From assembly GCA_965235095.1 (NCBI GenBank), contig OZ249405.1: DNA of 64,000 bases; one strand, 5' to 3'. The translations under genes were made by a program, and so were the position numbers. Below the pieces are notes generated by a model. That model did not search any database, was not told the DNA's origin, and saw nothing but the letters and a program-made list of their open reading frames with translations. Source of the stretch: Fontibacterium abundans (GTDB taxonomy: Bacteria > Pseudomonadota > Alphaproteobacteria > Pelagibacterales > Pelagibacteraceae). This document shows positions 23,841 to 32,883 of the stretch, piece after piece (position 1 is the stretch's first letter; each line of letters starts with the position of its first letter).

Positions 23841-24809
23841 ATGAAATTTTTAGATCAAGTTAAAATTATGATTAAGGCTGGAGACGGAGGAAATGGTTGT
23901 GTTGCCTTCCGAAGAGAAAAATTTCTTGAATTTGGAGGACCCTACGGAGGAGATGGTGGTGCTGGTGGATCTATAATTGTCAAAGCAGTAAATGGCTTGA
24001 ACACTTTAGTTGATTATCGTTTTGCACAACATCACAAAGCTCAAAATGGATTTAATGGTTCTGGAAATAATAAAAGAGGACTATCAGGAAAAGATTTAAT
24101 TTTGAGAGTTCCTGTTGGAACACAAATATATGAAGAGGATAAAAAAACATTATTATTCGATTTAATAAAAGAAGATCAGGAATATGTCATAGCCAAAGGA
24201 GGTAATGGTGGACTTGGTAATTCAAAATTTAAAAGCTCGACCAATAGATCTCCAAGAAAATTTACTTATGGAAAAAAAGGAGAAGAATTTACAGTTTGGC
24301 TTGAATTAAAGTTAATTGCTGATGTTGGAATTATTGGTTTTCCAAACGCTGGAAAATCTAGTCTGCTTTCAATATCAACAAGAGCAAGACCAAAGATTGC
24401 TAATTATCCTTTTACAACTCTAAATCCAAATCTTGGCGTTGTTTTTATTGATAATAAAGAAATAATTATTGCTGATATACCTGGTCTTATTGAGGGTGCT
24501 CATACCGGTTCAGGTTTAGGTGATAAATTTTTAAAACATATAGAAAGATGCAAAAGCATAATTCATATGATTGATATTAATGAAGAAGATTTGGTAGATA
24601 AATACAAGATTATTAGAAATGAACTTAAAGAATTTAATCCTGAATTAATAAAAAAAAGAGAACTTATTGTATTTAATAAGATTGATTTAATAGATGAGAA
24701 AGAAAAAAAAGAGAAAATAATGAATTTTACTAAAAAAATTAAGAAAAAAGTTTATGATATATCTGTTGAAAAAAATATTAATGTAAAAAATTTATTGCGA
24801 GCTATCTAA
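23841..24809 (+). CDS. obgE: Obg GTPase
   Basis: A 322-residue ribosome-associated GTPase. The Gly-rich Obg fold fills the first 155 residues (KAGDGGNGCVAFRREK, GGPYGGDGGAGG). The G domain has G1 GFPNAGKSS, G3 DIPGLIEGAH, and G4 FNKIDLID. The extra C-terminal OCT domain of Bacillus Obg is absent. It acts in late 50S assembly and stress response. The gene abuts proB without a gap and starts the obgE-proB-proA-nadD-rsfS-rlmH-ctpA-rppH run. Confidence 0.96.
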   Translation: MKFLDQVKIMIKAGDGGNGCVAFRREKFLEFGGPYGGDGGAGGSIIVKAVNGLNTLVDYRFAQHHKAQNGFNGSGNNKRGLSGKDLILRVPVGTQIYEEDKKTLLFDLIKEDQEYVIAKGGNGGLGNSKFKSSTNRSPRKFTYGKKGEEFTVWLELKLIADVGIIGFPNAGKSSLLSISTRARPKIANYPFTTLNPNLGVVFIDNKEIIIADIPGLIEGAHTGSGLGDKFLKHIERCKSIIHMIDINEEDLVDKYKIIRNELKEFNPELIKKRELIVFNKIDLIDEKEKKEKIMNFTKKIKKKVYDISVEKNINVKNLLRAI

Positions 24810-25922
24810 ATGGATATTTTAAAATATAAAACTATTGTAATAAAAATAGGGTCTAGTCTCATTGTCGATGGAAAAAACAAAATAAAAAAAAATTGGTTTA
24901 ATAAATTAATAGAAGATATTATTTTTTTAATACAAAAAAAAAAGCAAATTATTATTGTTTCTTCAGGAGCAATCGCTCTAGGGTGTGATTTATTAAAAAT
25001 AAATAAAAAAAATACGAAATTAAGCCAATTTCAGGCAATAGCAGCTATTGGACAAATTGAATTAATTAATCTTTTTAAAAAAGCATTTGAAAAGAAAAAG
25101 ATCAAAATTTCTCAAATATTACTTACTTTAGAAGACACAGAAGAAAGAAGAAGATCTTTAAATGCTAAAGAAACAATTAATAACTTATTAAAAATGTCTG
25201 TAATACCAATTGTAAATGAGAACGATACAGTTGCGACTTCAGAAATAAGATATGGAGATAATGATAGACTGGCAGCAAGAGTTGCTCAAATATGTAATGC
25301 CGATTGTCTAATCATGCTTTCAGATATAGATGGACTTTATTCTGCTGATCCAAAAAAAAATAAGAATGCAAAAATAATTAAAAAAGTAACAATCATTGAC
25401 AAATCTATAGAGGCGCTTGCTTCTGAAAGTATCAGTTCTTATGGAACTGGCGGGATGATAACTAAAATTAAAGCTGCAAAAATTTGTATGCAGTCTGGTT
25501 GCGATATGATTTTAACAAGCGGAATGATTAATAATCCTATAAAAAATATTATTAAAAATAAAAATTATACATTATTTGAATCTCAGTCATCATCCTTGAA
25601 TGCAAAAAAACAATGGATCCTAAATTCAATTGCAACCAAAGGTTCAATTATGATTGATGAGGGGGCTGAAAAAGCATTAAAAAATGGAAAAAGTCTTTTA
25701 CCAATAGGAGTAACTGCTGTTGAAGGAAATTTTAATCGCGGTGATGCTATTTATATTATAAATTCAAAAAGCAAACGTATAGCAACAGGTATTAGCGCTT
25801 ACTCTAGTTTGGATGCTAAAAAAATTATTGGATTTAAAACTGATAAAATTAAAGAAATACTAGGTTATGTTAGCCGAGGAGAAATGGTTCATATAGACAA
25901 TTTAGTTTATCAAGCCGAGTAA
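24810..25922 (+). CDS. proB: Glutamate 5-kinase
   Basis: A 370-residue amino-acid kinase for the first step of proline synthesis. IVIKIGSSLIV at the N-terminus, IVSSGAIALG, IPIVNENDTVA, LLSDIDGLY-like LSDIDGLYSADP, and GTGGMITKIKAA are characteristic. A PUA domain occupies about residues 275-365. Product feedback by proline is expected from the family. It sits 4 bp before proA, giving the pathway in one operon. Confidence 0.96.
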   Translation: MDILKYKTIVIKIGSSLIVDGKNKIKKNWFNKLIEDIIFLIQKKKQIIIVSSGAIALGCDLLKINKKNTKLSQFQAIAAIGQIELINLFKKAFEKKKIKISQILLTLEDTEERRRSLNAKETINNLLKMSVIPIVNENDTVATSEIRYGDNDRLAARVAQICNADCLIMLSDIDGLYSADPKKNKNAKIIKKVTIIDKSIEALASESISSYGTGGMITKIKAAKICMQSGCDMILTSGMINNPIKNIIKNKNYTLFESQSSSLNAKKQWILNSIATKGSIMIDEGAEKALKNGKSLLPIGVTAVEGNFNRGDAIYIINSKSKRIATGISAYSSLDAKKIIGFKTDKIKEILGYVSRGEMVHIDNLVYQAE

Positions 25923-25926
25923 ATTT

Positions 25927-27189
25927 ATGAGCAATAGTTATTTAGATAAAATAGGTTTAAATGCTTTAAACGCATCAAAAGATCTATCGCTTTTAAACGA
26001 AAAGAAAAAAAATAAAGTTCTTACAGACTTTTATAAAAATTTGAAATCAAATAAAAAGAAGATCTTAAAAGCAAATAAGATCGATGTTTCAAAAGCAAAT
26101 AAGAAAGGTCTTAGCCAGAATTTAATTGATCGACTAATTCTAAATGACAATAAAATTAATCACATTATTAATTCTGTTCAGGAAGTTATTAAACTAAAAG
26201 ACCCAACAAAAAAAATAATATCAAAATGGAAAAGACCTAATGGAATGATAATTAATAAGTACACAGTTCCTATTGGTGTTATTGGAGTAATATATGAATC
26301 TAGACCAAATGTTACGTCAGATGTTGCAACTCTATGTTTTAAATCTGGGAATGTAGTTATTTTAAGAGGAGGAAGCGAAGCTATTCAGACAAATAAAATT
26401 ATTTCTGAATATTTCAGAAAATCCTTAAAAAAAAATAATATTAACGAAAATTGTGTTCAATTAATTAACAACACAAATAGAAAATTAGTTGATTATATGC
26501 TTTCAAAAATGGAAAGGTTTATTGACGTTATTATTCCAAGAGGAGGGAAAAACTTGGTCAAGAAAGTTCAAACAATGTCCAATGTTCCAACCATTGGTCA
26601 TCTGGAGGGGTTGTGTCATGTCTATATTGATAGGCATGCAGATTTAAACATGGCAAAAAAAATTACACTCAACGCTAAAATGAGAAATACTAGCGTGTGC
26701 GGTGCTGCTGAAACTTTATTGATTGATAAGGCTTGTGTAAAAACTCATTTAAAACCAATATTACAATTATTGAGTATTAGCGGATGTAAAATTATTGGTG
26801 ATAAAATTACCAAAAAAAATTATACGAACTCTAATATTTCTCTAGCAACAGAACAGGATTGGAAAACAGAATACCTAGACTCTGCAATCTCAGTGAAGAT
26901 TGTAAATGGGGTAGATGATGCAATTACACATATTAATAAATATGGAACTCGCCACACGGATAGTATTGTTACTAATAATAAAAAAAATGCTTTGTTATTC
27001 TTATCTAAAGTTAACAGCGCAATAGTTTTGCATAATGCGTCCACTCAATTTGCGGACGGAAATGAGTTTGGTTTTGGAGCAGAAGTTGGAATATCCACAA
27101 ATAAATTACATCCTCGAGGACCAGTTGGACTTGAGCAACTAGTAACTTATAAATATCTAGTAAAAGGTAATGGACAAATTAGACCTTAA
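25927..27189 (+). CDS. proA: Gamma-glutamyl phosphate reductase
   Basis: A 420-residue NADPH-dependent enzyme of the aldehyde dehydrogenase fold that reduces glutamyl 5-phosphate. The catalytic cysteine is in RNTSVCGAAETLL; VIYESRPNVTSD, IPRGGKNL and NEFGFGAEVGISTNKLHPRGPVGLE are diagnostic and the length is typical. It lies between proB and nadD. Confidence 0.97.
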   Translation: MSNSYLDKIGLNALNASKDLSLLNEKKKNKVLTDFYKNLKSNKKKILKANKIDVSKANKKGLSQNLIDRLILNDNKINHIINSVQEVIKLKDPTKKIISKWKRPNGMIINKYTVPIGVIGVIYESRPNVTSDVATLCFKSGNVVILRGGSEAIQTNKIISEYFRKSLKKNNINENCVQLINNTNRKLVDYMLSKMERFIDVIIPRGGKNLVKKVQTMSNVPTIGHLEGLCHVYIDRHADLNMAKKITLNAKMRNTSVCGAAETLLIDKACVKTHLKPILQLLSISGCKIIGDKITKKNYTNSNISLATEQDWKTEYLDSAISVKIVNGVDDAITHINKYGTRHTDSIVTNNKKNALLFLSKVNSAIVLHNASTQFADGNEFGFGAEVGISTNKLHPRGPVGLEQLVTYKYLVKGNGQIRP

Positions 27190-27207
27190 TCTTTTTATTA
27201 AATTATA

Positions 27208-27771
27208 ATGAAAATTGGCATTCTTGGCGGAACTTTTGACCCTCCTCATATCGGGCATTTAAATATTTCATTGGAGGCAATTAAAAGATTTCAATTAAAA
27301 AAAGTTATATGGCTTGTTACAAAAAAAAATCCTTTAAAAAAAAGTAACTCAGCAAATGATATTTCTAATAGGATAAAATTATGCAATGATTTTATAAAAA
27401 AAAATAAAAATATAATTAAAGTTCAGTATACTGAAGAAGAAACTGGATCAAATTTCTTATTTGATAATATAAACTACATAATTAACAAATGTGCAGATCA
27501 TAAATATTATTTTATTATGGGCGCTGATAGTTTTGTTAAATTTAATCAATGGAAAAAATATAATGAGATTTTAAATAAACTATCCATCATTGTGATGAAT
27601 AGACCTGAGTTTTCAATGAAATCATTAAATTCTATAGCCGCAAAAAAGCTCGAAAAATACAAATCTTTAAATTTAGTTTCAAAAGACAAACAACATAGAT
27701 GGTATTTTTTAAGCACAAAAGGTATGAATGTTTCATCATCAAAAATAAAAAAAACAATTAATGCAAATTAA
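27208..27771 (+). CDS. nadD: Nicotinate-nucleotide adenylyltransferase
   Basis: A 187-residue nucleotidyltransferase that makes deamido-NAD. It starts with the ATP-binding loop ILGGTFDPPHIGH (residues 4-16) and ends with SSSKIKKT, the counterpart of the SSTxIR motif. IMGADSFVKFNQW is also conserved. It overlaps rsfS by 11 bp; nadD-rsfS-rlmH is a common bacterial gene order. Confidence 0.94.
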   Translation: MKIGILGGTFDPPHIGHLNISLEAIKRFQLKKVIWLVTKKNPLKKSNSANDISNRIKLCNDFIKKNKNIIKVQYTEEETGSNFLFDNINYIINKCADHKYYFIMGADSFVKFNQWKKYNEILNKLSIIVMNRPEFSMKSLNSIAAKKLEKYKSLNLVSKDKQHRWYFLSTKGMNVSSSKIKKTINAN

Positions 27772-28117
27772 AAAAAAAGAAGTCCTTCTAAAAGAAATAA
27801 TTAAAATTCTTGATGATAACAAAGCAAAAGATATCGTAACTATTGATCTTGCAAACAAAAGCTCTATTGCTGACTATATGATTGTCGCTAGCGGAACATC
27901 TTCTAGGCACATTCAGTCTGTCTCTGAAAATACAATTGAAGAATTAAAAAAAATGGGAATTAAGGGTTGCAAAGTTGAGGGTAGAGATAGTGATAACTGG
28001 AAGCTAATTGATGCAATTGATGTTATTGTTCACATTTTTCACCACGAGCAAAGAAAAAACTATGAGTTGGAAAAAATGTGGGCCGATATTATTCCAAATC
28101 AAAAAATCTTTGTTTAA
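27761..28117 (+). CDS. rsfS: Ribosome silencing factor RsfS
   Basis: A 118-residue protein of the Iojap/RsfS family, which binds L14 and blocks subunit joining under starvation. Conserved parts are DIVTIDLANKSSIADYMIVA, GTSSRHIQS and VEGRDSDNWKLIDAIDVIVH. It overlaps nadD by 11 bp and shares one base with the rlmH start. Confidence 0.95.
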   Translation: MQIKKKEVLLKEIIKILDDNKAKDIVTIDLANKSSIADYMIVASGTSSRHIQSVSENTIEELKKMGIKGCKVEGRDSDNWKLIDAIDVIVHIFHHEQRKNYELEKMWADIIPNQKIFV

Positions 28118-28560
28118 TGAAAATTAAAATCCTTTGTTTAGGAAGATTAAACAAAGATGAAGAAAATGAGCTGTGCAAAAGGTATGAAGGCAGGCTCAAA
28201 AGTTTAAAAAATAGTGGAATCAATAATTTTGCAATTGAACATATTTCAAAAAAAGAGCTTGAAAATATAATTAAAAATAAAAAAGAAAAAAAAATTATAT
28301 TTCTTAGTGAAAGCGGACAAGATCTTAATACTGAGAACTTTTGCAAAAAATTAAAAAAACTAATTATCTCATCAATTAAAGAAATATTATTTATTATTGG
28401 AGAACCAGAGGGTTTTAAAAAAAACCTAAATAAAGAAAGTTTTGAAGAAATATGTCTTAGCAAACTTACTTTTACCCACTCTTTGACTAGAGTAATACTT
28501 ACCGAACAAATTTACAGATGTGCTACAATTATGGTAAACCATCCCTATCATAGACAATAA
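28117..28560 (+). CDS. rlmH: 23S rRNA pseudouridine-1915 N3-methyltransferase
   Basis: A 147-residue SPOUT methyltransferase. FIIGEPEGF and the end TEQIYRCATIMVNHPYHRQ are diagnostic of RlmH. I place the start at the ATG 28117-28119, sharing its A with the rsfS stop; a start at 28078 would add 13 unrelated residues. It modifies the assembled 70S ribosome at helix 69. Confidence 0.93.
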   Translation: MKIKILCLGRLNKDEENELCKRYEGRLKSLKNSGINNFAIEHISKKELENIIKNKKEKKIIFLSESGQDLNTENFCKKLKKLIISSIKEILFIIGEPEGFKKNLNKESFEEICLSKLTFTHSLTRVILTEQIYRCATIMVNHPYHRQ

Positions 28561-28562
28561 TA

Positions 28563-29708
28563 ATGAAAAAAATTTACTTATTACTTACATTTTTATTTTT
28601 AAATTTATTTTCGCAAAACGCTTTTTCACAAAAAAAAGACGTTCTTTATGAAAAATTAGATTTGTTTGGAGACATTCTTGAAACAATAAACAAAGAATAT
28701 TTTAAACAAATTAATGAAGGCGAAGTAATTGATGGAGCAATTAACGGAATGCTTCAATCGTTAGATCCCTATTCTTCTTACATGAGTCCTAAAACATTCA
28801 AGAGCATGAATACGGAAACCAAAGGTGAATTTGGTGGTCTTGGTATTGAAGTTACAATGGAAGCTGGACTGGTAAAAGTAATATCTCCAATTGATGATAC
28901 GCCTGCCGATAGGGCTGGAATAAGGTCTGGAGATTATATTATTAAATTAGATAACAAGCAGGTTAAGGGTTTAACATTGGATGAGGCTGTAAATACTATG
29001 CGTGGCAAAAGCGGAACTCCAATCACATTAACTATTAGAAGAATAGATGTCGATGACCCAATAATTGTAAAAATAGTTAGAGAAACAATTAAAACTAAAT
29101 CTGTTGTTTCTGAAATTAAAGAAAATATTGGTTATTTAAGATTAAGATCCTTTAATGAAAAAAGTGGTGATGAATTAATAGATAAGGTTAGAGAAATAAG
29201 CAAAAGCAAACCAAATATAACAGGTTATGTTTTAGACCTAAGAAATAATCCGGGCGGGCTTCTTTCGCAAGCAATTAAAATATCAGATGCTTTTTTAGAT
29301 AGCGGAGAAATTGTTTCTACAAAAGGAAGGGATCCCAAAGATATAAAAGTTTATAATTCCAAAAAAGGGGATGAAATTAATGGAAAACCACTCATTGTAC
29401 TTATTAACAAAGGTTCAGCTTCTGCATCTGAAATAGTTGCCGGAGCTTTAAAAGATCATAAGCGAGCAATCGTTATTGGTGAAAAATCTTTTGGCAAAGG
29501 GTCTGTTCAGTCTATTATGCCTTTATCTAATGGTGGCGGATTAAGATTAACAACAGCTAAATATTATCTACCAAGCGGTGAAACAATTGAAGAAATTGGC
29601 GTTCAACCAGATATCAAAGTAGAGCAACAGAAAGATAATTTTAAAATAAACGATCCTACAAACGACAATCAATTAATTTACGCACTTAAGCTTTTAAAAG
29701 CGTCATGA
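28563..29708 (+). CDS. ctpA: Carboxy-terminal processing protease (S41)
   Basis: A 381-residue periplasmic serine protease. A signal peptide (about 1-22, ending NAFSQ) is followed by a PDZ domain (about 85-165, GGLGIEVTMEAGLVKVISP, DTPADRAGIRSGDYI). The catalytic segment is GSASASEI (284-291) with the general-base lysine in GEKSFGKGSVQ. It trims C-termini of envelope proteins or acts in wall remodelling; targets are unknown. The stop overlaps the rppH start. Confidence 0.94.
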   Translation: MKKIYLLLTFLFLNLFSQNAFSQKKDVLYEKLDLFGDILETINKEYFKQINEGEVIDGAINGMLQSLDPYSSYMSPKTFKSMNTETKGEFGGLGIEVTMEAGLVKVISPIDDTPADRAGIRSGDYIIKLDNKQVKGLTLDEAVNTMRGKSGTPITLTIRRIDVDDPIIVKIVRETIKTKSVVSEIKENIGYLRLRSFNEKSGDELIDKVREISKSKPNITGYVLDLRNNPGGLLSQAIKISDAFLDSGEIVSTKGRDPKDIKVYNSKKGDEINGKPLIVLINKGSASASEIVAGALKDHKRAIVIGEKSFGKGSVQSIMPLSNGGGLRLTTAKYYLPSGETIEEIGVQPDIKVEQQKDNFKINDPTNDNQLIYALKLLKAS

Positions 29709-30172
29709 AAGATTTAAGCAATCTTCCTTATAGAAAAGGTGTTGGGATAATGCTTCTTAATCAAGAAACTAAAGTTTTTATCGGAAAAAGAATTGATAGT
29801 ACTAAGGCATGGCAAATGCCTCAAGGTGGGGTTGATCAAAAGGAAGATGTTGTCAGCGCTGCTAAAAGGGAACTTAAAGAAGAAACAGGAATCACATCAA
29901 TTGAAATTATAAAAAAATCAGAAAAAGAATTTATTTATGATTTACCTAATGAGCTTCTTGGAAAAATATGGGATGGAAAATATAAAGGACAAAAACAAAC
30001 TTGGTTTCTTGCAAAATTTTTAGGAGATCATGAAGAGATTAATATCAAACAAAAAAAGGCAGAGTTTTATGATTGGCGTTGGGCTGAGCCTTTGGAGCTG
30101 CCTAAATTAATAGTTCCTTTTAAAAAAAAGCTTTATCAAGAAGTTATAGAAGAATTTAAAAAGTACCTTTAA
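29705..30172 (+). CDS. rppH: RNA 5' pyrophosphohydrolase (Nudix)
   Basis: A 155-residue Nudix enzyme that removes pyrophosphate from mRNA 5' ends to start decay. The Nudix box spans residues 41-63, with GGVDQKED, RELKEETGI in the required spacing. W-QMPQGGVD before it and the C-terminal FKKKLYQEVIEEF are typical of RppH/NudH. It overlaps ctpA by 4 bp, and its stop shares TTAA with convergent atpC. Confidence 0.92.
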   Translation: MKDLSNLPYRKGVGIMLLNQETKVFIGKRIDSTKAWQMPQGGVDQKEDVVSAAKRELKEETGITSIEIIKKSEKEFIYDLPNELLGKIWDGKYKGQKQTWFLAKFLGDHEEINIKQKKAEFYDWRWAEPLELPKLIVPFKKKLYQEVIEEFKKYL

Positions 30173-30561
30173 GCTTTTAAATTATTAATCTGATCAATAA
30201 TCTGATTATTAAGATAAATTTCTTCGTCTGAAATTTCTTTATTGCTTAACTTTTTTTCTGCGTTCTGTTTTAATTTGATTAATTCTTCACTTTGAAACTC
30301 TGAACTATTAAAAAAATTATCTAACAAAATACTTAATTTATTATTAGAAAATTCTACAGTCCCCCCTGTAGAAAAGAATGTATCTGCATTACTGCCAGCC
30401 TTTGCAATAATTTTTCCTGCTTTAAGAAAAGTGATTAAGGAAATGTGATCTTTAAATATTTCCATATCTCCTTCTATTCCTGAAATAACAACGCTATCAA
30501 CTGCTTTTGAATAAGCTACTTGCTTTGGAGTTACGATTTCTAAATGAATATTATCTGCCAT
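30169..30561 (-). CDS. atpC: ATP synthase F1 epsilon subunit
   Basis: A 130-residue subunit. LEIVTPKQVAYSKAVDSVVISGIEGDMEI is the beta-sandwich start of epsilon, followed by a C-terminal helical part (EELIKLKQNAEKKL). It is part of the rotor stalk and a regulator of ATP hydrolysis. Last gene of the atpHAGDC operon, five bases after atpD. Confidence 0.95.
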   Translation of the reverse strand: MADNIHLEIVTPKQVAYSKAVDSVVISGIEGDMEIFKDHISLITFLKAGKIIAKAGSNADTFFSTGGTVEFSNNKLSILLDNFFNSSEFQSEELIKLKQNAEKKLSNKEISDEEIYLNNQIIDQINNLKA

Positions 30562-30566
30562 TTAAA

Positions 30567-31991
30567 TTAAGCTGCAGCTTCTTTTGCCATTTTTTCAGCT
30601 TTTGCAACTGCCTCTTCTATTGTTCCAACCATATAAAAAGCAGATTCTGGTAAATGATCATACTGACCTTTGCAAATTGCATCAAAGCCTTTAATTGTTG
30701 ACTGCAGATCAACTAATTTTCCTGGTGAACCTGTAAATACCTCAGCAACAAAGAAAGGTTGTGATAAGAATCTTTGTATCTTTCTTGCTCTTGATACAAC
30801 CAATTTATCTTCCTCGGATAATTCATCCATACCTAAAATTGCTATAATATCTTGTAAAGATTTATAGTTTTGTAGAATTTTTTGAACTTCCCTAGCAACT
30901 CTATAATGTTCCTCGCCAACAATTCGTGGATCAAGAATTCTTGACGTTGAATCTAGAGGATCTACCGCTGGATAAATTCCAAGTTCAGCAATCTGTCTTG
31001 ATAAAACTGTTGTTGCATCTAAGTGAGCAAAAGAAGTTGCGGGTGCAGGGTCTGTTAAATCGTCGGCAGGAACGTAAATCGCCTGCACAGAAGTAATAGA
31101 ACCTTTACTAGTTGTTGTAATTCTTTCCTGTAAATTACCCATGTCCGTTGCTAACGTTGGCTGATATCCAACCGCTGAAGGAATTCGACCAAGTAATGCT
31201 GAAACTTCTGATCCAGCTTGTGTAAATCTAAAAATATTATCAACGAAGAAAAGAACGTCTTGACCTTCTTTATCTCTAAAATATTCAGCAAGTGTTAATC
31301 CTGATAATGCAACTCGAGCTCTTGCTCCTGGTGGCTCATTCATTTGTCCGTACACTAAAGCAGCTTTAGATCCTGGACCGTCAGTTTTAATAACGCCTGA
31401 CTCTATCATTTCGTGGTACAAATCATTTCCTTCTCTTGTTCTTTCTCCAACTCCGGCAAACACTGAATAACCACCGTGTGCTTTTGCAACGTTATTTATT
31501 AATTCCATAATCAAAACTGTTTTTCCAACTCCGGCTCCACCGAATAATCCAATTTTTCCACCTCGAGAATATGGTGCAAGCAAATCAACAACTTTAATTC
31601 CTGTAACCAAGACCTCTGTTTCTGTTGATTGCTCAACATAAGCTGGTGCAGCTCTATGAATTGGCCATTTTTCTTTTGTTGTCAAAGGTCCTCTTTGATC
31701 AATTGGCTCCCCTATAACATTAATAATTCTTCCTAATGTTTCAGGGCCAACCGGAACAGTGATAGGTGTGCCAGTATTTATTACTTTATCGCCTCTTTTT
31801 AATCCTTCTGTTGTATCCATCGCAATAGTTCTAACTGTGTTTTCTCCAAGATGCTGTGCAACTTCTAAAACTACTCTTAATCCATTATTATCACACTCAA
31901 GGGCTGTTAAAATCTCAGGCAGATCCTTATCAAATTTTACGTCTACAACCGCACCAATAACCTGAACTATTTTTCCAAATTTATTTTCCAT
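30567..31991 (-). CDS. atpD: ATP synthase F1 beta subunit
   Basis: A 474-residue catalytic subunit. Walker A is GGAGVGKTVLI, the catalytic glutamate lies in GVGERTREGND, and LSRQIAELGIYPAVDPLDSTSR and the DELSEEDK motif near the C-terminus are nearly universal. It makes or hydrolyses ATP on the cytosolic face of the inner membrane. It lies 7 bp after atpG. Confidence 0.99.
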   Translation of the reverse strand: MENKFGKIVQVIGAVVDVKFDKDLPEILTALECDNNGLRVVLEVAQHLGENTVRTIAMDTTEGLKRGDKVINTGTPITVPVGPETLGRIINVIGEPIDQRGPLTTKEKWPIHRAAPAYVEQSTETEVLVTGIKVVDLLAPYSRGGKIGLFGGAGVGKTVLIMELINNVAKAHGGYSVFAGVGERTREGNDLYHEMIESGVIKTDGPGSKAALVYGQMNEPPGARARVALSGLTLAEYFRDKEGQDVLFFVDNIFRFTQAGSEVSALLGRIPSAVGYQPTLATDMGNLQERITTTSKGSITSVQAIYVPADDLTDPAPATSFAHLDATTVLSRQIAELGIYPAVDPLDSTSRILDPRIVGEEHYRVAREVQKILQNYKSLQDIIAILGMDELSEEDKLVVSRARKIQRFLSQPFFVAEVFTGSPGKLVDLQSTIKGFDAICKGQYDHLPESAFYMVGTIEEAVAKAEKMAKEAAA

Positions 31992-31998
31992 AATTCTC

Positions 31999-32883
31999 CT
32001 ATAAAGATTCAGCTCCAGAAATAATTTCTATTAATTCTTTAGTGATTACCGCTTGTCTTGTTCTGTTGTAATTAATTGTAAGTTTTGCAATTAAATCTCC
32101 TGCGTTTCTAGTTGCATTATCCATAGCTGTCATTCTTGATCCTTGCTCACTAGCCTGATTTTCTAAAAAAGCTGCGTAAATCTGCGTTGCAATATTTTTT
32201 GGCAAAAGATTTTCTAAAATATCATTTTCATCTGGCTCATATTCATACTCACTATTGTTTGCTAAAGTTTGCTGATTTGATTTTTGTTCAATTGAAACTG
32301 GAATTAACTGCTGTGCTTGAGGGATCTGGGAAATAACACTCTTAAATTGATTATAAAACAAAGTGCAAATATCAAATTCACTTCTAGTAAATAAATTTAA
32401 AATTTTATCTGTAATTTCTTGGGCTTTACCAAAAGAAACTACTTTTTCATCTTTTAAAGTTATTCTATCAATAATGTATTGATTGTACTTTCTCTTCAAT
32501 TGATCATTAGCCTTACCACCAGCAACTATGATCTTTAAAATTTTTTTCTCGCTTAATATTTTTTCAAAATATATCTTTGCTTTTCTGCAAATATTTGTAT
32601 TGAAGCCACCACATAATCCTCTGTCAGAACTCAAAACTATACAAAGATGAGTTTCATTTTTTTGATTACCTACTAATAATTTTGGCGCTGAATCCATATC
32701 AGTTACTGAATTTTTTAAATTTGATATTATAGAGTTTAATTTCTCAGAATATGGTCTTGCATTCTCTGCATTTTGTTGGGCTTTTCTAAGTTTAGCGGCA
32801 GCAACCATTTTCATGGCTTTTGTAATTTTTTGAGTAGATTTAACGCTACTAATTCTATTTCTTAAAAACTTTAAACTAGCCAT
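31999..32883 (-). CDS. atpG: ATP synthase F1 gamma subunit
   Basis: A 294-residue rotor subunit. The N-terminal coiled helix starts LKFLRNRISSVKSTQKITKAM and the C-terminal helix contains ARNAGDLIAKLTINYNRTRQA with ITKELIEI, both diagnostic. SDRGLCGGFN lies in the globular part. The gene shares one base with atpA. Confidence 0.97.
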   Translation of the reverse strand: MASLKFLRNRISSVKSTQKITKAMKMVAAAKLRKAQQNAENARPYSEKLNSIISNLKNSVTDMDSAPKLLVGNQKNETHLCIVLSSDRGLCGGFNTNICRKAKIYFEKILSEKKILKIIVAGGKANDQLKRKYNQYIIDRITLKDEKVVSFGKAQEITDKILNLFTRSEFDICTLFYNQFKSVISQIPQAQQLIPVSIEQKSNQQTLANNSEYEYEPDENDILENLLPKNIATQIYAAFLENQASEQGSRMTAMDNATRNAGDLIAKLTINYNRTRQAVITKELIEIISGAESL